DNA of 6,000 nt from assembly GCA_030636125.1 (NCBI GenBank), contig DAOVXM010000181.1, forward strand, positions 1-6,000, read 5' to 3'. The stretch comes from Chloroflexota bacterium. GTDB taxonomy: Bacteria > Chloroflexota > Anaerolineae > Anaerolineales > UBA4823. The stretch's first letter is position 1, and each line of letters begins with the position of its first letter. Made by a program: the position numbers and the translations under genes. This document shows positions 1 through 5,810 of this stretch, one piece after another. The notes beneath the pieces were generated by a model. The model did no database searches. It saw nothing but the letters and a program-made list of their open reading frames with translations, and was not told where the DNA came from.

Positions 1-279
1 CAACAAAGCTGCGATAACCAAACCTGCCACAAGACCAATCAACCCTGCCACTAAGGTCTGAGCCGAGACGCTAGCTAACTTGCCCCGGATATAACGTGCT
101 GGGCGCGTGGTAAGGTAAGGTGTTAATATCAAGCCTGTCAATGCCCATATTAAACCAAAGAGCACCGCATATGTATCTCCGGGTGCATCTGCCAGCCCTG
201 CAAAGGCTGCCCCCACAAACACTCCCACTATTGAAAAAAGGATCATCCCGACCAGGCGAAGAACAAATTCCACACTCAT
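1..279 (-). CDS. YacL-like PIN/TRAM-domain membrane protein, N-terminal part (runs off the left edge)
   Basis: Reading the minus strand from the ATG at 279-277 gives 93 codons without a stop, beginning MSVEFVLRLVGMILFSIVGV and continuing to the edge. The visible part holds about three hydrophobic segments, at residues 7-28, 36-53 and 75-93. The last segment follows a VSAQTLVAGLIGLVAGL stretch that resembles the region before the PIN domain in YacL-type proteins. That family has an N-terminal membrane anchor, a PIN nuclease-like domain and a C-terminal TRAM RNA-binding domain. The PIN and TRAM parts lie outside the window, so the name rests on the membrane region alone. The start is well supported: AGGGAG lies six bases upstream (291-286) and an in-frame TGA lies 24 bases upstream (303-301). 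A terminator-like hairpin sits about 95 bases upstream on the same strand. An unrelated small membrane protein cannot be excluded. Confidence 0.68.
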   Translation of the reverse strand, partial: MSVEFVLRLVGMILFSIVGVFVGAAFAGLADAPGDTYAVLFGLIWALTGLILTPYLTTRPARYIRGKLASVSAQTLVAGLIGLVAGLVIAALL

Positions 280-372
280 GATAAACTCCCTAGTAACTGC
301 TCAGTCTGCGGTGAGAAATCTCGAGAAATACTCCCGTCTTTCCCTGCCCAAAGAAGAGTAGTTACACTCCAT

Positions 373-402
373 AAAAACAAAAGAGCGCAGTTGCCTGCGC
401 TC
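373..402 (-). terminator. Intrinsic terminator or attenuator hairpin on the minus strand
   Basis: On the minus strand a perfect 8-bp GC-rich stem (GAGCGCAG paired with CTGCGCTC, bases 383-390 and 395-402) closes a four-base GCAA loop. It is followed at once by TTTTGTTTTT (382-373). This is the classic Rho-independent shape in that direction only; the plus strand has no T-run after the stem. No minus-strand protein gene lies between it and position 4880, so it must end a small RNA or act inside the leader of the yacL-like gene, whose start codon is about 95 bases further on. Confidence 0.75.
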
Positions 403-403
403 A

Positions 404-462
404 CTTTAAATCAGGACGTGCCTTGAGAATAATATCCCAGGCAGCACACTCTCAATTTAAAG
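404..462 (-). other. Hairpin just ahead of the minus-strand terminator; candidate leader or small-RNA element
   Basis: Bases 404-411 (CTTTAAAT) and 455-462 (ATTTAAAG) are perfect reverse complements. Nested inside, TGAGA at 424-428 pairs with TCTCA at 450-454, leaving a 12-base one-sided bulge and a 21-base loop. In minus-strand RNA this hairpin comes first, and the terminator stem starts one base after it ends. A structured domain butted against a terminator is the usual layout of a cis-acting attenuator or a short structured RNA. I do not recognise a known riboswitch; the T-box consensus is absent. The outer stem is AT-rich, so stability is uncertain. Confidence 0.35.
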
Positions 463-497
463 CAACGGAAAAGAATAAATACCTGATAATTGCAGTG

Positions 498-526
498 ATA
501 ATTCCGGCTAAAAAATGAGCAGGCAA
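498..526 (-). promoter_or_regulatory. Weak candidate minus-strand promoter for the leader RNA
   Basis: On the minus strand TTGCCT (526-521) and AATTAT (503-498) each match four of six consensus bases of sigma-70-type -35 and -10 boxes, with exactly 17 bases between them. Transcription would start near 490, run through the hairpin and terminator, and reach the yacL-like start codon after about 210 bases. Matches this weak are common by chance in AT-rich DNA. The placement is suggestive only. Confidence 0.2.
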
Positions 527-550
527 AAAAACATATAAATAATAATCTTC

Positions 551-569
551 GCTAATGTTCTACATTAGC
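551..569. repeat. Perfect 8+3+8 palindrome, operator-like
   Basis: GCTAATGT, a three-base TCT spacer and ACATTAGC form a perfect 19-bp dyad. Its length and symmetry suit the binding site of a dimeric repressor, but no regulator gene lies in the window and I cannot match it with confidence to a known box. It sits near the middle of the divergent gap between the yacL-like gene and the transporter gene, about 270 bases from the former and 420 from the latter. Confidence 0.5.
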
Positions 570-624
570 ATGATGATTGGCGAAAAAAGGATTATGTTTA
601 TTAATATTCGATGCCACCCATCTC

Positions 625-707
625 AGCCCCCGTCCAAAAAGGCGAATGCGTCTTTATGATTGACAAATAATAATGAAGGGTAAGTGCGCATTCGGGTAAT
701 TGGGGCT
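625..707. repeat. Nested inverted repeats, possible folded RNA or cruciform
   Basis: The 8-mer CGAATGCG at 643-650 is the exact reverse complement of CGCATTCG at 687-694. This pair is nested within AGCCCC (625-630) and GGGGCT (702-707). The two stems would give an extended hairpin of about 83 bases with an internal loop and a 36-base apical loop. A perfect TTGACA at 660-665 falls in the loop but has no good -10 box at the right distance. Function and transcribed strand are unknown. Confidence 0.4.
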
Positions 708-820
708 TAGACGCTGGTCTGACGCAGCCAATCACCAAATAATAATATAATGCACTTATTATAAAGCATAATTCATAAAACGCCGATGATTTTATTATGG
801 GTTTCCGGGAATTACCCGAA
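691..820. repeat. 11-bp inverted repeat pair spanning the intergenic region
   Basis: TTCGGGTAATT at 691-701 is the exact reverse complement of AATTACCCGAA at 810-820, separated by 108 bases. The right arm also forms a small local hairpin (CGGG 806-809 with CCCG 815-818). The left arm shares bases 691-694 with the 643-694 stem, so the two pairings exclude each other. The arms could be two copies of a binding site in opposite orientation or alternative RNA pairings. Confidence 0.4.
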
Positions 821-862
821 AAAAGGCGTAAATCCTATATTTTATACATTTCCCGTCGATGT

Positions 863-893
863 TTGTATCTTTTTAGTGAAGTCGCACTATAAT
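863..893 (+). promoter_or_regulatory. Probable promoter of the transporter-quinone operon
   Basis: A consensus TATAAT lies at 888-893, preceded by a weaker TTGTAT at 863-868 with a long 19-base spacer. Transcription would begin around 900 and leave a leader of about 90 bases before the ATG at 990. A second TATAAT at 957-962 could give a very short leader but has no recognisable -35 partner. The -10 box is convincing. The -35 box is poor, so an activator or another sigma factor may be involved. Confidence 0.45.
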
Positions 894-977
894 ATCCGGA
901 ACTATTGAGTACAACCGCAACCGGACCTATTCACGAGTGTTAATCTATTGGGGCGATATAATCATATCACTACCAAC

Positions 978-984
978 AAGGAGG
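978..984 (+). promoter_or_regulatory. Strong ribosome-binding site that fixes the transporter start
   Basis: AAGGAGG lies five bases before the ATG at 990. This makes 990 the start codon rather than the in-frame TTG at 948, which has no such site and would add 14 unlikely residues. Confidence 0.85.
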
Positions 985-989
985 CTAGC

Positions 990-2321
990 ATGGCCACAGC
1001 AAGCGTAACCACCCAGCCAGGAACAGACCAACGAGAATATAAGCGCCGCATCCGGGCATGGACCATGTATGATTGGGCGAACTCAGCCTTTGCGACCACG
1101 ATTATGGCTGCAGTATTGCCAGTCTACTACTCCTCTGTAGCAGGCGCCACCCTACCAGGTAATCGGGCAACGGTATATTGGGGGTACACAACTTCCATTG
1201 CGCTGCTGATCATCGCCTTATTAAGCCCGGTTCTGGGTGCGATGGCCGACTTCAGGGGAGCAAAGAAACGCTTTCTCATAATTTTTGCGCTGATAGGTAT
1301 CTTTGGTACAGCGTTATTAGTATTTGTCACCACCGGTGAATGGCTAAAGGCTTCCATCTTTTTTATCATTGGTAATATCGGGTTTGCTGGTGCAAACGTG
1401 TTCTATGACTCACTATTGCCTCATGTCGCCAGGCCAGATGATATTGACCAGGTTTCTACAAGAGGCTTCGCGATGGGTTACCTGGGAGGAGGCATACTGT
1501 TAGCGATCAATTTAGCAATGATTATGCTACCACCAGATAATTTGACCCCGTTAATGACACGGCTCTCGCTGCTCAGCGTAGCCGTGTGGTGGTTCGTTTT
1601 CACAATTCCGCTATGGAGGCGCGTCCCCGAACCCCCGCGAAAGCTGGAAGAGGGTGAAGAGGATGAATATGAGAATCCGATAACAGCCAGTGTTAGGCGT
1701 TTGGGGCACACGTTCCGTGAATTAAAAAAATACGATGATTTACTCAAATTCCTGGTTGCCTTTTGGTTGTACAGCGACGGCATTGGCACAATCATCAAAA
1801 TGGCAACGATTTATGGGGCAGAGATTGGCATTGGGCAAATAGATTTAATTGGCACATTGTTGATGGTGCAGTTTGTAGGTATCCCTTTTTCGATCGGCTT
1901 CGGATGGCTGGCAAAGAAGATCGGCACAAAACAATCTATTTACTTGAGTTTGTTGGTTTACGCGCTTATCTCAATTGGCGGTTATTTTATGAGCACCGCC
2001 CTGCACTTCTGGATGTTGGGTTTTGCAGTAGCCGTCGTGCAGGGAGGCAGCCAAGCCCTAAGCCGCTCGCTGTTTGCGCGGATGGTTCCTAAGAGCAAAT
2101 CGGCTGAATTCTTTGGCTTCTTCAGCGTGAGCGCAAAATTCGCGGGCATCGCCGGGCCGTTTTTGTTTGCAGTTGTCGGCCAGATCATGGGGAGCAGTCG
2201 CCTGAGCATTGTCTCGCTTATTATTTTCTTCATCCTTGGTGCACTGCTACTCACTCGAGTAGACGAGAAGGAAGGCATTCGCGTGGCCGAGGCGGAGGAA
2301 GCCTTGTTAGTGAAAGCATAA
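990..2321 (+). CDS. MFS transporter of the UMF1 (Atg22-like) family
   Basis: The product is a 443-residue inner-membrane protein with about twelve hydrophobic segments split into two halves. A charged cytoplasmic loop at residues 209-250, including an acidic KLEEGEEDEYENP run, divides them. Family hallmarks are YDWANSAF at 27-34, just after a basic N-terminus, and the loop motif GAMADFRGAKKR at 83-94 (a variant of MFS motif A). Others are FYDSLLP at 138-144, GGSQALSRSLFARMVP at 352-367, and EFFGFFSVSAKFAGIAGP at 373-390. Length is normal for bacterial UMF1 proteins. The family name derives from Atg22, implicated in amino-acid efflux from the yeast vacuole; bacterial substrates are mostly unknown, so none is assigned. 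It is first in the presumed operon, with a strong ribosome-binding site and a promoter-like sequence upstream. The next gene follows after 11 bases. Confidence 0.9.
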   Translation: MATASVTTQPGTDQREYKRRIRAWTMYDWANSAFATTIMAAVLPVYYSSVAGATLPGNRATVYWGYTTSIALLIIALLSPVLGAMADFRGAKKRFLIIFALIGIFGTALLVFVTTGEWLKASIFFIIGNIGFAGANVFYDSLLPHVARPDDIDQVSTRGFAMGYLGGGILLAINLAMIMLPPDNLTPLMTRLSLLSVAVWWFVFTIPLWRRVPEPPRKLEEGEEDEYENPITASVRRLGHTFRELKKYDDLLKFLVAFWLYSDGIGTIIKMATIYGAEIGIGQIDLIGTLLMVQFVGIPFSIGFGWLAKKIGTKQSIYLSLLVYALISIGGYFMSTALHFWMLGFAVAVVQGGSQALSRSLFARMVPKSKSAEFFGFFSVSAKFAGIAGPFLFAVVGQIMGSSRLSIVSLIIFFILGALLLTRVDEKEGIRVAEAEEALLVKA

Positions 2322-2332
2322 CCAACGGCATC

Positions 2333-3034
2333 ATGACTCATCTCACGGGCAGCGAACGGTCACGCTATGTGCAAGCCATGTTCACGCGTATCGCCCATCG
2401 CTACGATCGGATGAACCGCTTGATGACCGCCGGACAGGATGTGCGCTGGCGTCGAGAGGTGATCCAACGGGCAGGACTGCCTTCCAACGGTTATCTGCTC
2501 GATCTGGGAGCAGGCACCGGTGACCTGGCTCGCGAGGCGCTGCGCCAGCACCCAGCCAGTCGTGCAGTGGCAGCCGACTTCACTTTAGAGATGATGCGGA
2601 TGGGCAGGAGGCGTCTCGAAACAGCCCATCTCGTCTGGTCTGCCGCTGACGCCCTGCAATTACCTTACCCACAGGATACGTTCGACGCGGTTGTCTCCGG
2701 ATTCCTGTTACGTAATGTGAGTGACATCCGGCAAGCGCTGCGCGAGCAGTATCGCCTGCTCAAGCCAGGCGGCAGGGTGGTTTCCCTGGACACCACGCGA
2801 CCTCCCGCCAATATATTATCGCCCGTCATCAACCTCTATCTCCACGTGGTCATCCCCACCCTGGGGAAGTTGGTCACGGGCGACAGCGACGCCTATAAGT
2901 ATTTGCCGGACTCGACCGAAGCCTTCCTGGGAGCCGAACAATTAGCGAGCCGCATGATCGCCGCAGGGTTCCGGGAGGTCGGTTTTCGTCGCGTTATGTT
3001 TGGCACAGTAGCTATACACTGGGGAACAAAATGA
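2333..3034 (+). CDS. ubiE: UbiE/MenG demethylmenaquinone or 2-polyprenyl-benzoquinol C-methyltransferase
   Basis: A 233-residue class I methyltransferase that transfers a methyl group from S-adenosylmethionine to the quinone ring in menaquinone or ubiquinone synthesis. Family marks in order are MFTRIAHRYDRMNRLMTAG at residues 16-34 and the SAM-binding motif LLDLGAGTGDLA at 55-66. Then come FDAVVSGFLLRNVSD at 117-131 (usually FDAVTIAFGLRNVTD), LLKPGGR at 142-148, and a GKLVTGDSDAYKYLPDST segment at 178-195 that is diagnostic for UbiE. Length fits the family. No good Shine-Dalgarno sequence precedes the ATG, so translation is probably coupled to the transporter gene ending 11 bases before. The internal ATG at 2378 would cut conserved N-terminal residues. 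Given the suspected lineage, demethylmenaquinone is the likelier substrate, making menG an equally good symbol. Confidence 0.93.
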   Translation: MTHLTGSERSRYVQAMFTRIAHRYDRMNRLMTAGQDVRWRREVIQRAGLPSNGYLLDLGAGTGDLAREALRQHPASRAVAADFTLEMMRMGRRRLETAHLVWSAADALQLPYPQDTFDAVVSGFLLRNVSDIRQALREQYRLLKPGGRVVSLDTTRPPANILSPVINLYLHVVIPTLGKLVTGDSDAYKYLPDSTEAFLGAEQLASRMIAAGFREVGFRRVMFGTVAIHWGTK

Positions 3035-3071
3035 GCCAACCTATGGGAGGCAGAACATAAAAAGAGGTAAT

Positions 3072-3647
3072 ATGGCTAAAAAAAATCGTTTAGTGGTGGG
3101 AATCAGCGGTGCGTCGGGGGTGATCCTCGGCATCCGATTACTGGAGATGCTGCGCCAGATAGACATCGAAACCCATTTAATCGTCTCCCCGGCGGCTAAC
3201 GCAACCATCGCCCAAGAGACAAAGTGGAAAATCAGCGATGTTTTAGCCCTGGCAGATATAACCTACAACCACGCTGATATTGGCGCGGCAATTGCTTCCG
3301 GCTCATTCAACACGCAGGGTATGGTGGTGATTCCTTGCTCCATCAAAACCCTTTCAGCGATCGCAAACTCCTATGCCAATGATTTGATCACCCGCGCCGC
3401 GGATGTCACACTGAAAGAGGGTCGACCTTTACTCCTGGTGGTGCGTGAGACTCCCCTGCATCCAGGTCATCTTCACTTGATGAGCCAGTCAGCCGGAGCC
3501 GGCGCGATCATTTTCCCACCTGTGCCCGCTTTTTATGCCAATCCCCAAAGTATAGATGATATTGTGGACAATATCGTGGGCCGCGTGCTGGCAAGATTGG
3601 GAATTGAAAACACTGGCTACGAAGAATGGCGTGGCATGACTCGCTGA
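3072..3647 (+). CDS. ubiX: UbiX flavin prenyltransferase
   Basis: A 191-residue soluble enzyme that attaches a dimethylallyl group to reduced FMN, making the prenyl-FMN cofactor of UbiD-type decarboxylases. The flavin-binding signature GISGASG is at residues 10-16 and ASGSFNTQGMVVIPCSIKT at 75-93. LKEGRPLLLVVRETPLHPGHL follows at 114-134 and FPPVPAFY at 148-155. Active-site residues I recall from Pseudomonas UbiX (Lys129, Arg139, Glu140, Tyr169, Arg185) correspond here to Lys115, Arg125, Glu126, Tyr155 and Arg171, all with the same offset of 14. The protein therefore looks intact. AAAGAGG lies four bases before the ATG. It follows ubiE by 37 bases. The partner ubiD is not in the window. UbiX-like proteins also serve other prenyl-FMN enzymes, so quinone synthesis is inferred from context. 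Confidence 0.95.
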   Translation: MAKKNRLVVGISGASGVILGIRLLEMLRQIDIETHLIVSPAANATIAQETKWKISDVLALADITYNHADIGAAIASGSFNTQGMVVIPCSIKTLSAIANSYANDLITRAADVTLKEGRPLLLVVRETPLHPGHLHLMSQSAGAGAIIFPPVPAFYANPQSIDDIVDNIVGRVLARLGIENTGYEEWRGMTR

Positions 3648-3660
3648 TTCGTTGACTCGC
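3637..3660 (+). repeat. Three tandem 8-base units across the ubiX stop codon
   Basis: TGACTCGC (3637-3644), TGATTCGT (3645-3652) and TGACTCGC (3653-3660) lie end to end. The first and third are identical and the middle one differs at two bases. The ubiX stop codon TGA is the first three bases of the middle unit. Slippage duplication is the simplest explanation. Confidence 0.7.
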
Positions 3661-3677
3661 AGATACATCTTTCATTC

Positions 3678-4121
3678 ATGCTTCCAGAAACATTACTTAC
3701 GAATGGCTTACTTTCAGTCTCCACCATGACCCTGGCGACCACAGGCAAAAATGGGGAAACGCATGCTGCACCAGTGTATTTTGTCGCCGATGAGGATATT
3801 AGACTTTACTTCTTCTCGGACCCTGAGAGCCGGCACGGGAAGGACATAGCCCATCGGCCTGCCGCCGCGGTGGCCTTCTACCCGGAGTGCTACAGTTGGG
3901 AGGACATCCGTGGCGTACAGATGAGAGGAGATGTTCACCTGGTGGAACGCGGTCCGGAGTGGGAAAGAGCCTGGAAGCTGTATCAGTCAAAATTCCCCTT
4001 TGTCAGCTCTTTAAAGGTAATCGTCGCCCGGAATGCGATGTATGTCTATGCCCCTAACTGGATTAGGTTGGTGGACAACCAGCAAGGATTTGGCTTCAAG
4101 CAAGAGTGGACGCTGCCATGA
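3678..4121 (+). CDS. YhbP-like (UPF0306 type) split-barrel protein of the pyridoxamine-phosphate-oxidase superfamily
   Basis: The product has 147 residues. The order of elements matches the PNPOx-like split barrel: LATTGKNGETHAAPVYFVAD at residues 19-38, then LYFFSDPESRHGKDIAHRPAAAVAFY at 43-68. RGVQMRGDVHLVE at 78-90 is followed by a C-terminal IRLVDNQQGFGFKQEW at 129-144. That ending is very like the end of E. coli YhbP. Such proteins are small dimers, often binding FMN or another flavin-like cofactor; YhbP's own reaction is not known, so no reaction is assigned. The ATG at 3678 is the first possible start after the ubiX stop in this frame, and no Shine-Dalgarno sequence is visible. The gene lies 30 bases after ubiX and overlaps the next gene by four bases, so translation is probably coupled at both ends. 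Confidence 0.8.
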   Translation: MLPETLLTNGLLSVSTMTLATTGKNGETHAAPVYFVADEDIRLYFFSDPESRHGKDIAHRPAAAVAFYPECYSWEDIRGVQMRGDVHLVERGPEWERAWKLYQSKFPFVSSLKVIVARNAMYVYAPNWIRLVDNQQGFGFKQEWTLP

Positions 4122-4879
4122 ATGAACAAAACCACGCCCGCGATTACGAAAAGGCCGCCCTGCGGGGGGAGCCATCATACGTCTGGCGGGCAGGTCAAGA
4201 TCGACGCCTGCAGATGATCTTAGGGGCGGCTGGGCAACGCATCCAGGGTACCGTCCTTGAAAACGGCTGCGGAGTCGGCATGTATGTGGAGCATTTGACG
4301 CCACATGCCGGGATGGTCGCCGGTCTGGAATATGATTTTGAACGGGCTCAAGAAGCTCAGCAACGCTCCCAACACATTCTGAATGCAGCAGGGGAGAACC
4401 TGCCTTTCACCATAGAAACCTTCGATCTGATTCTGAGCCATGAAGTGCTCGAACATGTGCAGGATGATCGCGCCGCGGTGAGCGAAATGGCGCGTGTGCT
4501 CCGTCCCGGAGGCCGGATGGTGATCTTTGTTCCTAACCGGGGTTACCCGTTCGAGACCCATGGCGTATTCTGGCGCGGGGAGTACCACTTCGGAAACATC
4601 CCCCTGGTCAATTACCTGCCACGCGGGATAAGAGATCGCTTAGCCCCCCACGTGCGGGTCTATACACCGCGCGACTTGGAGCGCTTATTCGATGAATTAC
4701 CGGTGCGTTTTGTGGAACGCAGGGTGATCTTTGGAGCTTACGACAATATCATCGCCAGCCGCCCGGCTTTGGGAAAAGTGATGCGCTCCATATTACACTG
4801 GATGGAGAGAACACCCTTACGAGTATTCGGATTATCTCATTTTTGGGTCGTGGAAAAACTGCCTGAACGGGCTGTTTAA
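4118..4879 (+). CDS. Class I SAM-dependent methyltransferase, acceptor unknown
   Basis: A 253-residue Methyltransf_11-type protein. The SAM-binding motif I is VLENGCGVGMYVEHL at residues 46-60, with an acidic GLEYD strand end at 69-73. FDLILSHEVLEHVQDD lies at 102-117 and RVLRPGGRMVIFVPNRGYPFETHG at 126-149. The C-terminal half has no recognisable acceptor domain and ends in a conserved-looking HFWVVEK at 241-247. I take the ATG at 4118, which overlaps the stop of the previous gene (ATGA), with AGTGGA about seven bases upstream; a GTG at 4106 in the same frame is possible but less likely. The HEVLEH and RPGG motifs are shared by many lipid, glycan and small-molecule methyltransferases. Operon position hints at a link with quinone or flavin metabolism but does not prove it. 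Confidence 0.85.
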   Translation: MNEQNHARDYEKAALRGEPSYVWRAGQDRRLQMILGAAGQRIQGTVLENGCGVGMYVEHLTPHAGMVAGLEYDFERAQEAQQRSQHILNAAGENLPFTIETFDLILSHEVLEHVQDDRAAVSEMARVLRPGGRMVIFVPNRGYPFETHGVFWRGEYHFGNIPLVNYLPRGIRDRLAPHVRVYTPRDLERLFDELPVRFVERRVIFGAYDNIIASRPALGKVMRSILHWMERTPLRVFGLSHFWVVEKLPERAV

Positions 4880-5791
4880 CTAGGGGCTGTTGAGGGGTTC
4901 ACGAAAATCATAAATCCCATCGCGAATAGCCCATTCCCGGTGGCAAGCGGAGCATACATTAGCTTCGGGCGTCTCAACAAGAGGGTAATGCCCACACTCA
5001 GGGCAGCGGAAGAAAGCACCAGGCTCTGCCAGTGGCCCCTCAGCCCCTGCCCGGCAACGCACAAAGACGCTGGGGGAAAGCTGCCACCAATTACCGGTCC
5101 ATTGGGCCCAGGAGTCCATCCTCACTAAAATATTTAAGGGGAGCACCCGCTTAAGGGAGCCTAACCGGAAATGCGAGACAGTCAACTGGCGTTCAACGGA
5201 AAACCCATTATCCCCTAACCAGGCGCGCACGGACTTGGGATGGAAATCGAAATTGAGCTCCGCAAATTCAACCGGTTCGGGGGTGAATGGACTCCAGGTT
5301 TGACGACGAAATGTGTAGCGTAAGATAGCTTTCAAGTTGTGTTTGTTGGCAAATTCCAGGATAAAGACTCCCCCGGGTTGCAGAACCTGGCGCACCTGGC
5401 CAATGGCGCGCGGCGCGTCAGCCATATGGTGTAAGGTGCGTATCATGGTGGCTGCTTCGAACAAGCCAGGTACAAAGGGTAGCCGATAAGCATCAGCTGC
5501 CACATAAACATACCGATCGCTCTCGCCCAACCGTTCCTGGGCCTGCTCCAACTGCGTCCGGGAATAATCCAGGAGGATTATGCGCTTAAAGCCCTGGTAT
5601 CGAGGGGTATTGCGACCGGCTCCAGCTCCGATTTCCAGCAGTAAATTGCCAGACGATGGCAACAATCGCTGCAGAGCGATCGCTTCTACCCGGTCTTCAT
5701 AGGCGCGTTCCCCCTTATCCCAGAAAGATGTCTGGTAATCTGAGCCCTCGTAATCACAGATTGGAGGGAGGTCGCTCGCCGGTCCTGACAT
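4880..5791 (-). CDS. Class I SAM-dependent methyltransferase with C-terminal Trm112-like zinc ribbon
   Basis: A 303-residue protein in two parts. Residues 14-245 form a Methyltransf_11-type domain: LLEIGAGAGRNTPRY at 51-65 (SAM motif I), ILLDYSRTQLEQAQERLG at 72-89, and AADAYRLPF at 98-106. FEAATMIRTLHHMADAPRA at 111-129 and VLQPGGVFILEFANK at 136-150 complete it. Residues 260-297 hold CPEC (263-266) and CSAC (280-283), then an IRDGIYDF segment, the pattern of Trm112-like zinc ribbons that usually accompany or activate methyltransferases. The start ATG at 5791-5789 has GAGGA six bases upstream. Unlike the operon it is transcribed leftward, and its stop codon (4882-4880) touches the stop of the plus-strand methyltransferase at 4879. 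No substrate can be assigned. Its motifs differ from that neighbour, so the two are not a recent duplication. Confidence 0.87.
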   Translation of the reverse strand: MSGPASDLPPICDYEGSDYQTSFWDKGERAYEDRVEAIALQRLLPSSGNLLLEIGAGAGRNTPRYQGFKRIILLDYSRTQLEQAQERLGESDRYVYVAADAYRLPFVPGLFEAATMIRTLHHMADAPRAIGQVRQVLQPGGVFILEFANKHNLKAILRYTFRRQTWSPFTPEPVEFAELNFDFHPKSVRAWLGDNGFSVERQLTVSHFRLGSLKRVLPLNILVRMDSWAQWTGNWWQLSPSVFVRCRAGAEGPLAEPGAFFRCPECGHYPLVETPEANVCSACHREWAIRDGIYDFREPLNSP

Positions 5792-5810
5792 GAAATATCC
5801 TCATCCATAA

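Larger units (their letters stand above)
463..862. other. AT-rich intergenic stretch with no gene seen, rich in inverted repeats
   Basis: No reading frame here combines useful length with a ribosome-binding site; the best plus-strand frame (570-659) encodes 29 residues and has no Shine-Dalgarno sequence. The stretch is clearly richer in A and T than the genes to its right. It contains several perfect inverted repeats, listed separately, and the 10-mer AAATAATAAT three times (537-546, 665-674, 737-746). TATAAT at 746-751 is mirrored by ATTATA at 758-763, giving -10-like boxes facing both ways but without good -35 boxes. It may be a double-sided regulatory region, a non-coding RNA locus or a decayed element. 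The sequence does not decide. Confidence 0.5.

Noticed and set aside
301..372. 23-codon minus-strand frame between the terminator and the yacL-like gene, in the same frame
   Set aside because: It starts in the terminator's T-run without a ribosome-binding site. A leader peptide is conceivable but unsupported.
280..500. T-box riboswitch ahead of the yacL-like gene
   Set aside because: The conserved T-box sequence complementary to the tRNA end is absent, and the gene is not an aminoacyl-tRNA or amino-acid gene.
570..659. 29-codon plus-strand reading frame in the intergenic gap
   Set aside because: It has no Shine-Dalgarno sequence, no recognisable product, and overlaps inverted repeats. It is probably chance.
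280..947. Possible replication origin, because of AT-richness and repeats
   Set aside because: No DnaA boxes (TTATCCACA type) and no dnaA, dnaN or parAB genes are present.
948..989. TTG at 948 as start of the transporter, adding 14 residues
   Set aside because: It has no ribosome-binding site, and the added residues are encoded by the leader and the Shine-Dalgarno region itself. The ATG at 990 has AAGGAGG five bases upstream.
1127..2341. Minus-strand open frames inside the transporter gene
   Set aside because: They lie opposite a strongly conserved gene, have low-complexity products and no ribosome-binding sites; they are shadows of the coding strand.
4106..4117. GTG at 4106 as start of the plus-strand methyltransferase
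   Set aside because: The ATG at 4118 forms a normal ATGA stop-start overlap with better-placed purines upstream. The extra four residues look like chance extension.
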